Of a stretch of DNA of 64,000 nt, positions 9,861 through 32,024 are shown piece by piece (positions within the stretch are counted from its first letter, which is position 1; each line of letters opens with the position of its first letter). Below the pieces are notes generated by a model. That model was not told where the DNA came from, ran no database searches, and worked only from the letters and a program-made list of their open reading frames with translations. Both the position numbers and the translations under genes were made by a program. The DNA comes from Diplonema papillatum (Eukaryota > Euglenozoa > Diplonemea > Diplonemida > Diplonemidae): positions 372,001 through 436,000 of the forward strand of contig JAPJBO010000028.1 in assembly GCA_030068145.1 (NCBI GenBank), given 5' to 3'.

Positions 9861-9964
9861 TAAATTTAGCTCTCTTGCGGGAACCACTGCACCTTTTCGT
9901 GATACTCCGCGCGGTTTTAGTTTAGTTTAGTTTTCAGTTGAGATACGTTGGTGTGAGATCGTGA

Positions 9965-10106
9965 GCAACTGCCAACAACAGTTGCAGCCGACTAGAGTTG
10001 CGCCGCGCCGAAAGCGCGGAAAAAGTGACCCTTCTGGAGTCACGTAGCGAAAAGCTGGCATAGTGTGGTACTCATTTGCTTGCAAATGACTCCCCACTAA
10101 CGCAAC
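9965..10106 (+). ncRNA. Candidate structured RNA with branched helices
   Basis: By eye the segment folds into many consistent helices. GCAACTG (9,965) pairs with CAGTTGC (9,979). GTTGCG (9,997) pairs with CGCAAC (10,101) and closes a multibranch domain. Inside it, CCGCGC pairs with GCGCGG (10,003/10,014), GTGACCC pairs with GGAGTCAC around 10,025-10,043, AGC pairs with GCT around a GAAA-rich loop (10,046-10,056), and AGTGTGG pairs with CCCCACT (10,062/10,092) enclosing the CATTTG/CAAATG hairpin (10,073/10,083). I recognise no known RNA family, and the strand is chosen arbitrarily because helices exist on both. It is untranscribed DNA as far as the sequence can show. Confidence 0.35.
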
Positions 10107-10753
10107 AAGACGACGAAAAGTTGTGATTTCTTGTGCTAAAAAATAGGTGGATCACCCCAGGTAGGCCAACATACAACAACAAATACTTCCCTTGTCACTA
10201 ATTGGATCACTTGTATTGGGCTGAGATCTTTCTTGCCCGCGGGGGCAATTGGTGGCTGTTTGAATTCAGCCCTTCGAGTTCTTCTTGGATCATCGTGTCC
10301 GCTTAGTGGTTCATCGTGTCCGCTTAGTGGTTGTTTTTAGATTAGAAGGCGGTCTTTTTTTGCCTTTTGGGCCCGGTCACAGAAGAAATCATTGCATACC
10401 GGTGAGCTGAACTGCGAGTATTCGACATACTGTGTGGGATGCCCGCGAACGGGGTACCGAATGCCTTCCTCTTCCGGAAGACCTACGAACTCTGAGAGAC
10501 CAGATGGCGGCTGCAGTAGAACAAGCGGATTTGCATGGTTCTATTTCAGGAAGCATGAATAATATGGGAACTTGCCCATTGACGAGCCCCCCTCCAAACC
10601 CATGCGGGCTGACTGATATTCTGGTCGTGTTGACGTGGCCAGGAAAACGTTAAGTTTGGGTTCCTTGCAGTCAATTGACGGACTTGACACGGACTTGACA
10701 TCAGACCTGTGTCGAAGAGGGTGTTGCCAGATCTACGCTACTGTGGGAAGATA

Positions 10754-10790
10754 CCAGCCGACAGAGATTCTCGGGAGAATCTCTATCGGC
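10754..10790. repeat. Inverted repeat hairpin
   Basis: AGCCGACAGAGATTCTC is followed, after two bases, by GAGAATCTCTATCGGCT, giving a 17-bp stem with one mismatch. Function is unknown; no T-run follows that would suggest a terminator. Confidence 0.7.
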
Positions 10791-10966
10791 TATCCTCAGT
10801 GTTGGGCATTGCAGTAGGACATTGCAGTCAGGCATTGCTGCTGTGTATTTGCAGCAGCGGTTTTCGTTCAATGGGAGGAAAGAAATTCAGAAATCCGAAT
10901 AGCAACTTACGATGGGGTGATACCCCAAGGGTACTATGGACACCCTGCGGGGTCACAAGTGATCGT

Positions 10967-10998
10967 CTACGGGGGAAACAAAATGTTTCCCCCGTAGA
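10967..10998. repeat. Perfect inverted repeat hairpin
   Basis: CTACGGGGGAAACA and TGTTTCCCCCGTAG form a 14-bp perfect stem around a very short A-rich loop. It is one of several strong palindromes in the 9.8-11.0 kb interval. Confidence 0.7.
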
Positions 10999-11261
10999 AC
11001 AGACACCCTGTATGTAGATTTGTCAAGCCTCGCAGATTCCCTTGTAAAATCCGTGATAGTTCAGTCACAGCTCTTGCCTTGAGTCGGTCCTGCCTGAGAT
11101 TACGCTAGGTTCATCAGCCTTTCGAAGTCTCGTCAACTACCCCCCTGCAGTTTTCTGCATTATTTCGGGAAAACAACGCAGCTTTTCTCAACTCCTTCGC
11201 TGTTTTCTCAATCACCCACTCTTGAAGCGTCTCGGCTGTTCAACACATTGCAGGCACATAC

Positions 11262-11396
11262 CCCGGCTGCTGGCATCGGTTCACGCTCATGATCGTGCTG
11301 CGGCGCGCATTCTTCATCGTGGGCCTCTTGCGCCTGCGCAGCGTTGCCAGACTTCTTTTTGGCGGGCTTTGCCTTGTTGCTCTTTTTGCCCGGCAT
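11262..11396 (-). CDS. First exon of an unrecognised lysine-rich protein
   Basis: The ATG at 11396 opens a 45-codon frame beginning MPGKKSNKAKPAKKKSG and rich in Lys, Ala and later His and Glu. It ends in phase 0 at a strong 5' splice site (GTATGTGCC from 11,261). The basic N-terminus could be disordered or a nuclear-localisation segment. No downstream exon could be assigned in the 10-11 kb stretch. The call rests on start, composition and donor only. Confidence 0.4.
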
Positions 11397-11697
11397 GCCG
11401 ACTCGTACGGAGGCTTCCCCCCCCCCGCCCTGTCCTTAACGGTGTGGGTTCTCTGAAGTCCTTCGGGCACCTTTCGTGACGAACACGACTAGTATACTGC
11501 GAACGGCAACTTCCAAATTCATATCCAGATCCCGTGTCGCCAACCGGGGCCAAGACGACTCCGAATGGACCGGCGGGCGTAACATGGGGAGCCTTGTTGT
11601 TCCGAGGGTTTGAGCCTTATGGCCGGTTCCTACGGTCATCTCCTGGTTCGGCTCCACCCGAAAGAGTGGGGTTGGATCAGGAGAAACCAGGCTGTGG

Positions 11698-11865
11698 ATT
11701 TGGAACGCGTGCTTGGAATGGACACGTGTTCATTTTCGCACCAGTCCGACGTGCTTCGGTCCTTAAGCCACGGACACGTGAAGCGGACCTCAGCGTGGGA
11801 CCTGAGTGTCTGCACACAGGACAGCAGAGTGTGAGTCTAGTTTGTCAGGCGGCTGCTCTCCTAGC
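11698..11865 (+). repeat. R4 dispersed repeat, copy 1
   Basis: Contains CTTGGAATGG, then CACGTG, CTTCGGTCCTTAAGCCACGG, GGACCTGAGTGTCTGCA and TTGTCAGGCGGCTG. The same blocks in the same order recur at 12,690-12,850, and a more diverged copy lies near 30,120-30,215. Confidence 0.65.
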
Positions 11866-12689
11866 AACCGAAAGTTCGGATCAAAACGACTGAGAACTCG
11901 TGGTACATAAATTCAGTGAGCGGCATACACACCGGGGTTGACACGTGGTTGACACCTCGGGTGAGCTTGGCAGGGAACGTTCCCAACCTTCACCCTTGCG
12001 GCCAGAAAACGTTCTCTGTTTGTGTCGGGTTGACCAATCACCAAAAACATGCGTCTCGTCCGTCTCCTATGCCTTCAACACTCTGGAAGCCACCGCAAAG
12101 ATTGTAAGAACTAAATGGAAAGACACGCTACAAAAAGGGCATGCATGCACTTGTTCTTTTGGTGGGCCAGACGGACACATATCGACACGCAGTCGTGGAA
12201 GGCAAGACGACGAGGAACGAGGCGTAACAGGGCTCAACGCCGGCTGTTGTGCTCAAAGGGAAAAATAGTTTCTAGACCGTTTCGGTGTTTTAAAAACCCC
12301 GGTATCTTAGGAGGTTTCTCGCAGAAAACGAGTACCCGGTTCCCCTGCCGTGTTCTGCGTTCGCGCGGGGGCTTGCACTTTCACTGATCAACGGAGTACC
12401 GGACGATCAGCGTCAACTAATCAAATGATGCTGAACATGTGCTCCGTTGCTCCACGAAATGTTCCTTCAGTACAAATGTACTGATGAGAAAAGAAACGTG
12501 TAGCTTTGCTGTTTGCAGCATTAAATGGACGCTTTCCGGGAACAGGCGCCGCTGCGGCGTCGCCCGGTGCTTCGACTGGGATCGGCGCGAGAAATCGTAC
12601 CCCCCTGCCACCAATGCTAAACGAGGAAGGGCGGTGAATACAGAGAATGAACAATCGCGGTTCTAACAAAGAGGGTGGGGATTGCAAGA

Positions 12690-12850
12690 ACTTGCTTGGA
12701 ATGGGCATGTGCTCAACACCGCACTGCTCCCGTCTGCGCCGTGTTTCGGTCCTTCAAGCCACGGACACATAAGGCGGACCATCATCAGCGCGGAACCTGA
12801 GTGTCTGCAGATAGGACAGCGGTTTGTCAGGCGGCTGTTCGTAGCTCGTC
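12690..12850 (+). repeat. R4 dispersed repeat, copy 2
   Basis: Shares with copy 1 the blocks CTTGGAATGG, TTCGGTCCTT, AAGCCACGGACAC, CCTGAGTGTCTGCA and TTGTCAGGCGGCTG. Differences are spread through the copy, so it is not a recent duplication. Confidence 0.65.
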
Positions 12851-14029
12851 ACAGCCAGGACCACCGTGCTACTAGAGCACAGGCGAATCCGTCACGGAGA
12901 GAAGGCCCCAACAACCGTGTCTGAGCAATCAGTTATAAAACTCAGGGCACTCGCCCTGATTGTGACTGGGACTCGCTAGGCCGACTTGTCTTTTCACGGT
13001 TCTAACGAATAGGGTGGGGGAAATGGATGGGGTTGTAGCTGGTTCGCCACGATTCTTCGGCGCACGTCGGATTATTTTCTGCCGACGGGACGACCGATCG
13101 AAGGCGCAACAGGAGAGTGGTACGGATTCTTCGGATATACGTTGCCCATTATACCTGGCCAATGTACTCCACCTTCAGCCTCCGGGTCTCCGTGTGACCG
13201 ACCGTTGATGAATGGGTTTTCTTAGAGCAAGAAAGGGCTCTACGGTTACGAGTTGTTTATTTGATGCACGCTTTCGCTATGGGTTATACCGCCCGCCCAA
13301 GTGTGCAGCTACGGCGAGGCCACCAAAAGAAGTAGACCTTTCGCCTTCGGTGTTCGCTGGGCTCGTGGCGAGAGCATCCTCTGGGGAGCGGCAGCTGGAT
13401 CCACTCAGTTCATCCACCCAGTTTGCGGCGTGCAAATGATTCAAGCACCGGTCGACATCAGCGGTCGCACGGCGGGTGCCCCTGTTGTGGCGTCACGCGC
13501 CTGGCCGAGGCGCCGGTCGTGGCTGGACTCTGGTCGTGAAACCACGTTGCGGGGGTGCGACGTTGTTCCTGCTGGTTTTGTCGTTTTCCGGCTCACACCA
13601 AACCATTATGCATTCCCTGCATGTCTTTCGAGCATGCGATACACAACAGTCGAGCCCCTTTGAACACAAACATCGTCGGGCTTACCGAAGAAGATGTGGC
13701 ATTCGCATGCTTTCCTGCTGCAAGTAAACATATAAAACGTACGTATGCGCCAAAAAGAATAGGCGTGTGTTTGTTTTTATGTGCCGGGGGAGGATTAGCC
13801 TGTTCGTGATTGATAGTGAGTGAATGTGATCGTTAGGCTAATCATCTCCCAAACACGCTGCCAGCGTTCTCTTTCGTGTTTACAAAGCATTGTTGTAAAA
13901 AAGGGAACATACTCAGGGCGGGCATCAGGATGCGTGTAGCCAGCAGTGCCCCGTGTCCGCTGCGTGTGTTGATGCGCGTTGTATTGGATTTGGGACAGCC
14001 TTTCTTTTTGCCCCCTTTTTAGAGTGAAA

Positions 14030-14180
14030 GTTCGCTTGAAACTCCGGGGTTTTAAAGTCTCCGTTCTTCGTCGTTAAGGGAAGATATTCTTTGTGCTCTG
14101 AGTGTCGTAAGAGTGGTGGTTACACGAGGTAAGAGGATCGGTGGGTACCTTGGTCGTTGGTCATTGGTCCTCAGTATGGT
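14030..14180 (+). repeat. R3 dispersed repeat, copy 1
   Basis: The segment from AGAGTGAAAGTTCGCTTGAA through GAGTGTCGTAAGAGTGGTGG to GGATCGGTGGGTACCTTGGT is repeated at 19,075-19,300 in the same orientation with about 90 percent identity by eye. A small relic of its start occurs at 49,626. Confidence 0.75.
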
Positions 14181-14506
14181 GCCGTGTCTGTCTAATGTTT
14201 TTGTCTAATTCGGAGAAAAGAGGAAGCTCCGGACCGCTCAGGCACACGACCGCCTGATAGAATAGCGTCCTCAGCTATTGCCTCAGAATATCAGTCACGG
14301 TTGATATTATTGCGATGATACGTGTGAGGTCTGAACTTGATCGACCTGCGACAAACTCGAGACGCTGGACGGAAGAAAAGGTAGAGGGCCGCCCACTGGG
14401 GGGGCTCGTGAGTGAGCTGGATTCTTGCCGAGAAGCTCTTCGCGGTACTACGCATGTGCTTTTCGCTCACGTCGGAAACTCCGAACGCGTAGTTTCTGGT
14501 CCTTGT

Positions 14507-14537
14507 CAAAACGATCCCCGACACGGGGATCGTTTTG
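14507..14537. repeat. Perfect 14-bp inverted repeat
   Basis: CAAAACGATCCCCG, loop ACA, CGGGGATCGTTTTG. The hairpin is perfect. It lies just inside the presumed first intron of the neighbouring minus-strand gene, 20 nt from the donor. Confidence 0.8.
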
Positions 14538-14556
14538 TACGGAAATAGCTGGATAC

Positions 14557-15318
14557 CTTGGGTCGGATGCCGCTGACGCCGCTGGGGGGACCCGATACCG
14601 TCGAAGAGGAGAAGTTGGACCCCATGACCCCGAGGCCGACGCCTTGGTCGGCGCTGCCGGGTTGCCGGATGGATGCGTCGGCGGACTCGCGCCGCTTGTC
14701 GCGCACGAGCCTCAGCGCGGATCCGTTGCACACGGAGCCGACCCGCTTCGGCGGCGGCTTCGCCCTGCTGTGAACCGGCGCCGTTTGTATGGAAGCAGCC
14801 GTCATCCCCGAAGCAACCGAGCCGATCGTCAAGTCAAGGTCCGGCACCGTCGCTGCGTCCGCAGCCCGCCGCGGCGTGTGGGACGCGGTGCTGCGGGCCT
14901 TCGAGGTGACCGACGTGACGTCGCTCCGGTTGTCTCCGGCGAAGCTGGCGGGCGCTTCCGAGCGTGGCCTCTTCCACTGCGGGCAGACGTCGGTGATGTC
15001 CATGCCCTTCTGCGCGGAGTCCCACGGCCGGTGCGGTTTCCGGATGAACGCCCAGCAGTCCTCCACCGTGGCCTCGTCCCACCTGGACACAGCTGTCGAC
15101 ACCGCCGTCGACAGGACAGACGCAGCATCCCCGTTCCCGGTGCCCTTCTGCGGAGATACAACCACCTTCGCCCGGACACGGGCCTGGGTGTACCCGTCGT
15201 ACCGCTTACGGAGCTTGTCCCGCTGCGCCTTCAGCAGGTCGTTGTGCAGCTGCAGCAGCTCCTTCCGCGGCGGCTGCGGGCCGGCCAGCGCGGCGCCTTC
15301 TCCAGGCGTCCCCGCCAT
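14557..15318 (-). CDS. First exon of an unrecognised, largely disordered protein
   Basis: The ATG at 15318 (MAGTPGEGAALAGPQPPRKE) opens a GC-rich 254-codon frame that ends in phase 0 at the donor GTATCC (from 14,556). Residues about 18-50 (KELLQLHNDLLKAQRDKLRK) look like a short coiled coil. The remainder is rich in Ser, Thr, Ala, Arg and Pro and is likely disordered, with one more structured-looking stretch around RWDEATVEDCWAFIRKPHRP. Composition differs clearly from the AT-richer flanks, which supports coding. No domain is recognised, and later exons would lie left of 14.5 kb. Confidence 0.6.
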
Positions 15319-15338
15319 CGGTACCCGCGCGCGTGCCC

Positions 15339-15597
15339 GCCCTTCCTTCGCTCTTCCTTTGTCGTACCGTGGACGGCTTCCCGCTTTGTTGCGACCTTAG
15401 ATGGTTGGTTGGGGTATGTAGTGCCCGCATGTGGTGGTATCCTCAGTACTACCCTTAGGTGTGTGTACACACTGTGCACGTAGTGTGCTGATACCTCGTT
15501 CCCTTTGACCCCTTGTAGGTCGCCGAGTAGGTGCGCGACAAGCCCTTCCTTCGCTCTTCCTTTGTCATACCGTGGACGGCTTCCCGCTTTGTTGTGG
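15339..15597. repeat. 200-bp spaced direct duplication
   Basis: CCTTCCTTCGCTCTTCCTTT with the following CCGTGGACGGCTTCCCGC occurs at 15,339-15,396 and again at 15,541-15,597. The duplication lies just upstream of the minus-strand exon beginning at 15,318. Confidence 0.7.
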
Positions 15598-15599
15598 TA

Positions 15600-15810
15600 T
15601 GTTGCGCCCCTCGTCCCCTTTGACCCCTTGTAGGTCCCCAACGACCGGTGCGCGACGACGTGGATTGTGAAGACGAGACGCCCTATTTTCACGTTCGGCC
15701 GTCTCTAGATATCAACGTGCCCAAGTAGTCTCTTCCTGTACGGAAGTCCTTAGAAAGGGTCCCCCCAACAACATTTGTGTTGAGCCGCGACGAAGCTGGA
15801 CGACGAGAGC
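15600..15810 (-). repeat. Diverged copy of the 240-bp repeat found inside TE-B
   Basis: On the minus strand this matches the two direct copies at 35,530-35,765 and 39,945-40,185, sharing CTTCGTCGCGGCTCAACA, CTCGTCTTCACAATCCACG-type text and ACCTACAAGGGG. Divergence is substantial, so this is an old, solitary copy. Confidence 0.55.
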
Positions 15811-18800
15811 AAAAAACATGAGGTGTCATTTTGCGCTTGATGTCGAGGCAGGTTCTCCTGGAGTTGGGTAACCGCAGAGCGGCCCGACGGTAAACTCCTG
15901 CAGGGCACAAGGGCACAGTTACTGTGTGTGGGCTACTGTAGCAGGGGCCTCCTATTGCAGGTGGACCTCCAGAAGCCCAAGCCAACCGGCATTCTACGGA
16001 TGGGACTCCAAAACGTGGGAACCCTGGGAGCCCCGAGAAAGGGGTCTGTAATTCTTGCGGACGGGCGGACGTCCGCCGGACGGCTGATTGGTTCCACATG
16101 GGCTAGATTTGATGAAGGACTCTGTGAGGTCATTTTCATCTCGCCAAGACTGTTCGACGAGGTTGTGAATCTGGCTCCTGAGCTCACTTAGCTCGGGTTG
16201 GTGTTTTGAGATTCGACGCCCAAGCATCAGGAACATGAAGCGTCTTCCGCAGTTGTTTTGAAGCAAGACAGGTCAGCTCGCTGCACCATTGCCACCGGCA
16301 GGCACGGTTTCTTCTCGTCCGGGGGCTATTGAAAAGTCCGACAAACGGCTGACCGTTCCGGGGTCAAGCTATTTCGCCCCGTGGTCAGGGGTCTACTCTC
16401 GAACCGTGTTTCTTGACATTTGAGTGCACAGGAAAGCTCTCATTGTTTAGGTTGCAGGTCCTTGCACAGAGCAGCAGGTCGGGTCATGGTGGCCCTACCG
16501 ACGTCTTAGAGTCGGAGCTGTTGTACAGAGCTCTCTTTTGCGCAGAGTTGTTGCACAAAATCGTTCGGGAAAGCTCTACACTGCACACTGCAAAGCAGTG
16601 TCAGTGGGCCGGTTCCTCAAGGTTCTAGGCGTGAGCTACGGGCCCCAAGTGGCTACCGATTTCACGGGGCTTGGGGCTTGCGCTAAACTCAAGCTCGTAG
16701 AGGCGGTCAGGCATAGCGGATGAGGTTGACTGTGCTGCCTTCGACTCAAGCTTTGTATGCTGTGGTCGACCGTCACGTTCCTGGACACGGTGCGGCCTTT
16801 TTCTTTTTCTGTTTCCTTTCTTTTCTCCGGCCCCCAAAACGTAGCGCCTCTGCCGATTCTATCTCTGCTGTCAACGCGGTGAAGGGAGAAGCAAAAGGGC
16901 GAGCGGAGAATATTGTGCGGGATAATGGAACCTTCAGCCAGGCACGAACAACAAAACGTACACGGAAGGAGTCATCGTGAGCACGGTGAAATGAATCGCG
17001 GCTGGGAGGGGACGTGTTGACAAAGCGGCGGGAGCAAATCTCAGTTGAGGTAAACGAAGAGGCGAAGCAGACACCGAGCGCCGAGGGTTTCGGAAAGGCT
17101 GAAAGACCACTAGACTGTCACTGGCCAGCATAACCACGGACCAAGGAGTTTATCGCGTGTGCAAGGCTCAGCATGTCAACCCCACAAGCCGCACTGAAAC
17201 GGATTTGCGCCGAAGGCAAATAAGCCCAGCAGCAATAGGCGGCCTAAATCCGCCCATTGCGTGACCCGTTCGTTGCGGATACATCGTGTTTGCCCCAGAT
17301 GGTCTTGTAAGGTACGTCCTTACGAGACCGTAGCTGGTGCGTGTGTGCCTCCGCCAGGGCAACTCGGACCTACTTCTGACATATGAAGCAAGCCATTGCT
17401 TTGGCCGTCAGCTATCGGCACTACTTCTAGTGCGCTCACGGGGCTCCTCGCTGCCGGGGGATCAGATTGCGTGAAGATGGCGCGACTCCCGAAACACGTC
17501 GCGGAGGCCCGTCGGCGACTGAAGGCCGCCGTCAAGCAGCGCGGGAACGACCGGGTTGCGAACGCGAGGGCCGGCGGGGGTCTGCCAAAACTTCCGCAAT
17601 GGGCGTTGTGTTCGTGAGCGTTGTAGGTGCAGGCACGTGTCCGCTCCGCAAAGGACTTCCGGGCCAGCGCCGGCAAAGCGGAGCGTTACCACTTCCCTTA
17701 GGATGGGAAGTGGTATCTACGCGTTGTAGGTGTGTGCACCAGGTTAACTTAATATTGGCGGTAATCGGTCTCTGTCAAGATCCCTGAGGCCGAGGATGTT
17801 TCAACTCGTGGACGCCTCCGCATCATGCCTCGTTTCATTGTTTGCAAGTTATCGCACGGACGCCGCTTTCCAGTATCCGCTGCAGAGGTCGAAATCGGCT
17901 ATGGCAGCCGGAGACGACGCCCAGAGGGTTGAAGGATGTGGTTCATAGTGAATCAGTGGTGTCACGAGGCTTGCTCGTTTCTTGACTTCCCACGGGGCTC
18001 CCGTTTTTCATACATGCAAGTCGCATGAATGTTTTCTTCCCGGCAGAACAACAGCACCAACAACAACAACAAGAATAACACCAAGAACAACAAGAATCAC
18101 AACAACTGCAAGAACCACAACAACAACAACAACAAAGAACTACAAGAGCAGCAACACCAACCATAAGAACAAGCACGCCAACGACAACGAATCGCCCGGC
18201 GGCCCCTCCGTGGTATTTTAGCTGTCTGCGTCGCCCAACACGACGATGCAAATGAATCCCCACTGAAGACGTGTAGCACTCACGCGTCCGTTTGCCCTTT
18301 TTTACAACGCTGCCAGCAGTCAAAGGGAGCCGCGGGGAGAGAGGAGTAGGCGGTAGATTGTTGTTTGAAAAATGGTAGAGTACAAGAACAACCCACTTTC
18401 GTCAAGCGCTGTGGGAAAAAAGGGTTTTGTCAAGCGACTTTGGCAGGAACACTCTGCCTTCTCGCGTGTTTGACGCCAGCTGCGCAGCAAAAGAGAGGGA
18501 GGGAGAGAGAAGGGAGTGCAAGACTCCCGACCCGAGGGATGAACCCGTTTTGGGACTCGGCTTCCTTTTCCGTTCTGCCTTTTTCGTTGTCGTCGTGGTG
18601 GTGCGCACCCACTCGTCTTTGCCCCACACAATAAGACAGGGAGAGACGGGGTAGAGTGCACGAACCTCTCCGACAGGTTTCCAGTCGCCTTGACTACAAA
18701 AGTAAGAAAGAGAGAGAGAGATCACGCCAAAACAAGTCAAAGGGTGTTGGTAGTCACGCTTTAGCAGAGAAAGATCCGCTCTTGTCGTATGTCGTGGTAG

Positions 18801-19069
18801 CCAGAGACTCTGCATCCCACGCAGGGAGCCGTAGCGGCCGGAACTACTTTCTGCTTCCGCGGAAAAGATATACAATGCCCAAATAGTCGGCGAGTCCGAT
18901 CCATTATGCTAATCGCCAGTACCGGCGTTTTGCCGGCGTTGCCATAAACCCTGGACCATAAGCCCTGTCAGGACCGTTTGGACACACAGTCAGCATATCG
19001 AGTATGTAGCCCAACCCCGTTCTGCGTAGTTCCTGCGTAACTTGTGCGGACTGCTTGCGTACTTCGCTT
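15811..19069. other. No supported gene; simple repeats
   Basis: A GC-rich block at about 17,440-17,620 has open frames on both strands (plus: MARLPKHVAEARRRLKAAVK) but no confirming evidence. An imperfect CAA-rich microsatellite lies at 18,048-18,165. Nothing else is supported. Confidence 0.35.
18048..18165. repeat. Imperfect CAA trinucleotide repeat
   Basis: Interrupted run of CAA and AAC triplets on the plus strand. Frames through it give poly-Thr or poly-Cys tracts that are artefacts of the repeat. Confidence 0.8.
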
Positions 19070-19300
19070 TTTCAGAGTGAAAGCTCGCTTGAAACTCTGG
19101 GGGTTTTAAAGTCTCCGGGTGACCTTCGTCGTTATGGGAAATATCCTTTGTGCTCTGAGTGTCGTAAGAGTGGTGGTTACACGAGGTAAGAGGATCGGTG
19201 GGTACCTTGGTTGTTATTCATTGGTGGTTTCGGCCAATGTCCACATAACTTACCTACGGTAGGCCCTCCTCAGTATGGTGCCGCAGTAGGTGACTGTCTG
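19070..19300 (+). repeat. R3 dispersed repeat, copy 2
   Basis: Same order of blocks as the copy at 14.03 kb, with an additional insert (about 50 bp around 19,225-19,270) before CCTCAGTATGGTGCCG. It lies beyond the 3' end of the coiled-coil gene. Confidence 0.75.
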
Positions 19301-19396
19301 TCTTCTTGGTACCGTATGACCGTCCCTTTTCGTTTTCGGGTGCACCGAGGTTGCTACGACAAGGACGGCAGGAATAATAGCTGGAAGCAGCCCCTC

Positions 19397-30872
<11,476 letters not shown>

Positions 30873-30888
30873 CTGGGGACCGATTTCA

Positions 30889-31165
30889 CCGAAAGCGAGT
30901 TTTCCACCTGTCGCATTGAGGAGCAAAAGTGAGTGGTTGAAAACCGTGACTCAGGAATACTCGAGGAGCTACCCGTGTGCTTACTTCGAAGAAGCTCGAG
31001 GGGGAGAAACTATACAACTACCGAAAGCGAGTTTTCCACCTGTCGCATTGAGGAGCAAAAGTGAGTGGTTGAAAACCGTGACTCAGGAATACTCGAGGAG
31101 CTACCCGTGTGCTTACTTCGAAGAAGCTCGAGGGGGAGAAACTATACAACTACCGAAAGCGAGTT
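30889..31165 (+). repeat. 132-bp tandem repeat made of R1 5' sequence
   Basis: Two full units and the start of a third, beginning GAAAGCGAGTTTTCCACCTG at 30,891, 31,023 and 31,155. Each contains ATACTCGAGGAGCTACCCG and GAAGCTCGAGGGGGAGAAAC, which match the beginning of R1. The third unit runs on into a longer R1 copy. Because 132 is a multiple of three, a plus-strand frame crosses it with 44-residue repeats, which is coincidental. Confidence 0.85.
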
Positions 31166-31392
31166 TTCCACCTGTCGCGTTGAGGAGCAAAAATGCGTGG
31201 CTGAAACCCTTGACTCAGGAACACGCGAGGAGCTGCCGGGTGCCTACTTCGAAGGAAGCTCGAGGGGGAGAAACAATACAACTACAAAGTGGGTCGTTTT
31301 TACGCTTACGCCCGGCACTGAACCCAGATTCACGTGTGCTTCGTGTGGGCTACAGCACATTTACCTCCTTTGTTCTTTCTGCTTTGTGCAGT
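31165..31392 (+). repeat. R1 interspersed repeat with upstream extension
   Basis: Continues the tandem array into GAAGCTCGAGGGGGAGAAAC, ACAACTACAAAGTGGGTCG, CGGCACTGAACCCAGATTCA and GTGTGGGCTACAGCACATTT, then loses similarity before the A-rich 3' end. It suggests the complete R1 family is longer at its 5' end than most copies. Confidence 0.7.
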
Positions 31393-31667
31393 CACGCATA
31401 TCCATCGTGGCACCTCAGGCCGCAGTAGGTGAGGGTGGGTAAACGAGAGCAAGTGCAAGGAAGTGTTTAGAGAGAAAGAGACAGAAAGAAGCTCTGTTGC
31501 AGTTTGTTGTAAGTCGGAAGGTAAGGCAGAAAGCACTGTTCACGGGCTAGGTGTTGACTTCGTGATGTCGTCAGTCGAACGAGTCAGTGATAATATGATA
31601 AGGGTCAGGCTGGGTATTTCAAGGTCGCTCGCGGCGCGAATTTCTTTGGCAGGTTTTGAAGTCAGGG

Positions 31668-31838
31668 CGCTCATCTGCGGGTGTCTGCTTGCTTCCACGA
31701 TGCGATCCTGCTGCGTGTGCTTGTCGGTCCGGGGGAAAAAAGCATGAATCGTCAGTCGCTTCGGCGCCTGGCATCTGCGGGTGCTCTGCTTGCTTCCACG
31801 ATGCAGACTTCCTGCTGCGTGTGCTTGTCGGTCCGGGC
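31668..31838. repeat. Direct duplication, unit about 100 bp
   Basis: CATCTGCGGGTGTCTGCTTG and CTGCTGCGTGTGCTTGTCGG at 31,673-31,733 recur as CATCTGCGGGTGCTCTGCTT onward at 31,776-31,836. Minus-strand frames cross it and may belong to a late exon of the CCDC81-like gene, but I cannot place the splice sites. Confidence 0.6.
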
Positions 31839-32024
31839 CCGCGCCCGCGCCCCGCTTCTAGCACGAGCAACGCCTTCCGCCCGTGCAGCACCGCCCCGGG
31901 CGGCGCCTTGTGCACGAGGGAATCGTCAAAAAAGCTGGGGTTTTTCGCGTCGGCTTCGGCGGGGGCCTGGCAGCGGCCGCGAAGACTTTCGACACCCGGT
32001 TTGAAGTAAAGGGGACGTTCATAC

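Larger units (their letters stand above)
10107..11261. other. No gene seen; hairpin-rich
   Basis: No convincing coding frame is present. The stretch holds a 21-bp direct duplication of TCATCGTGTCCGCTTAGTGG (about 10,291-10,332) and two strong hairpins listed separately. Confidence 0.4.
11397..14290. other. Gene-poor stretch with repeat copies
   Basis: Apart from two copies of a dispersed repeat (R4, near 11.70 and 12.69 kb) and one of R3 (near 14.03 kb), I see no supported gene. Open frames here are short, lack domains and overlap on both strands. Confidence 0.4.
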
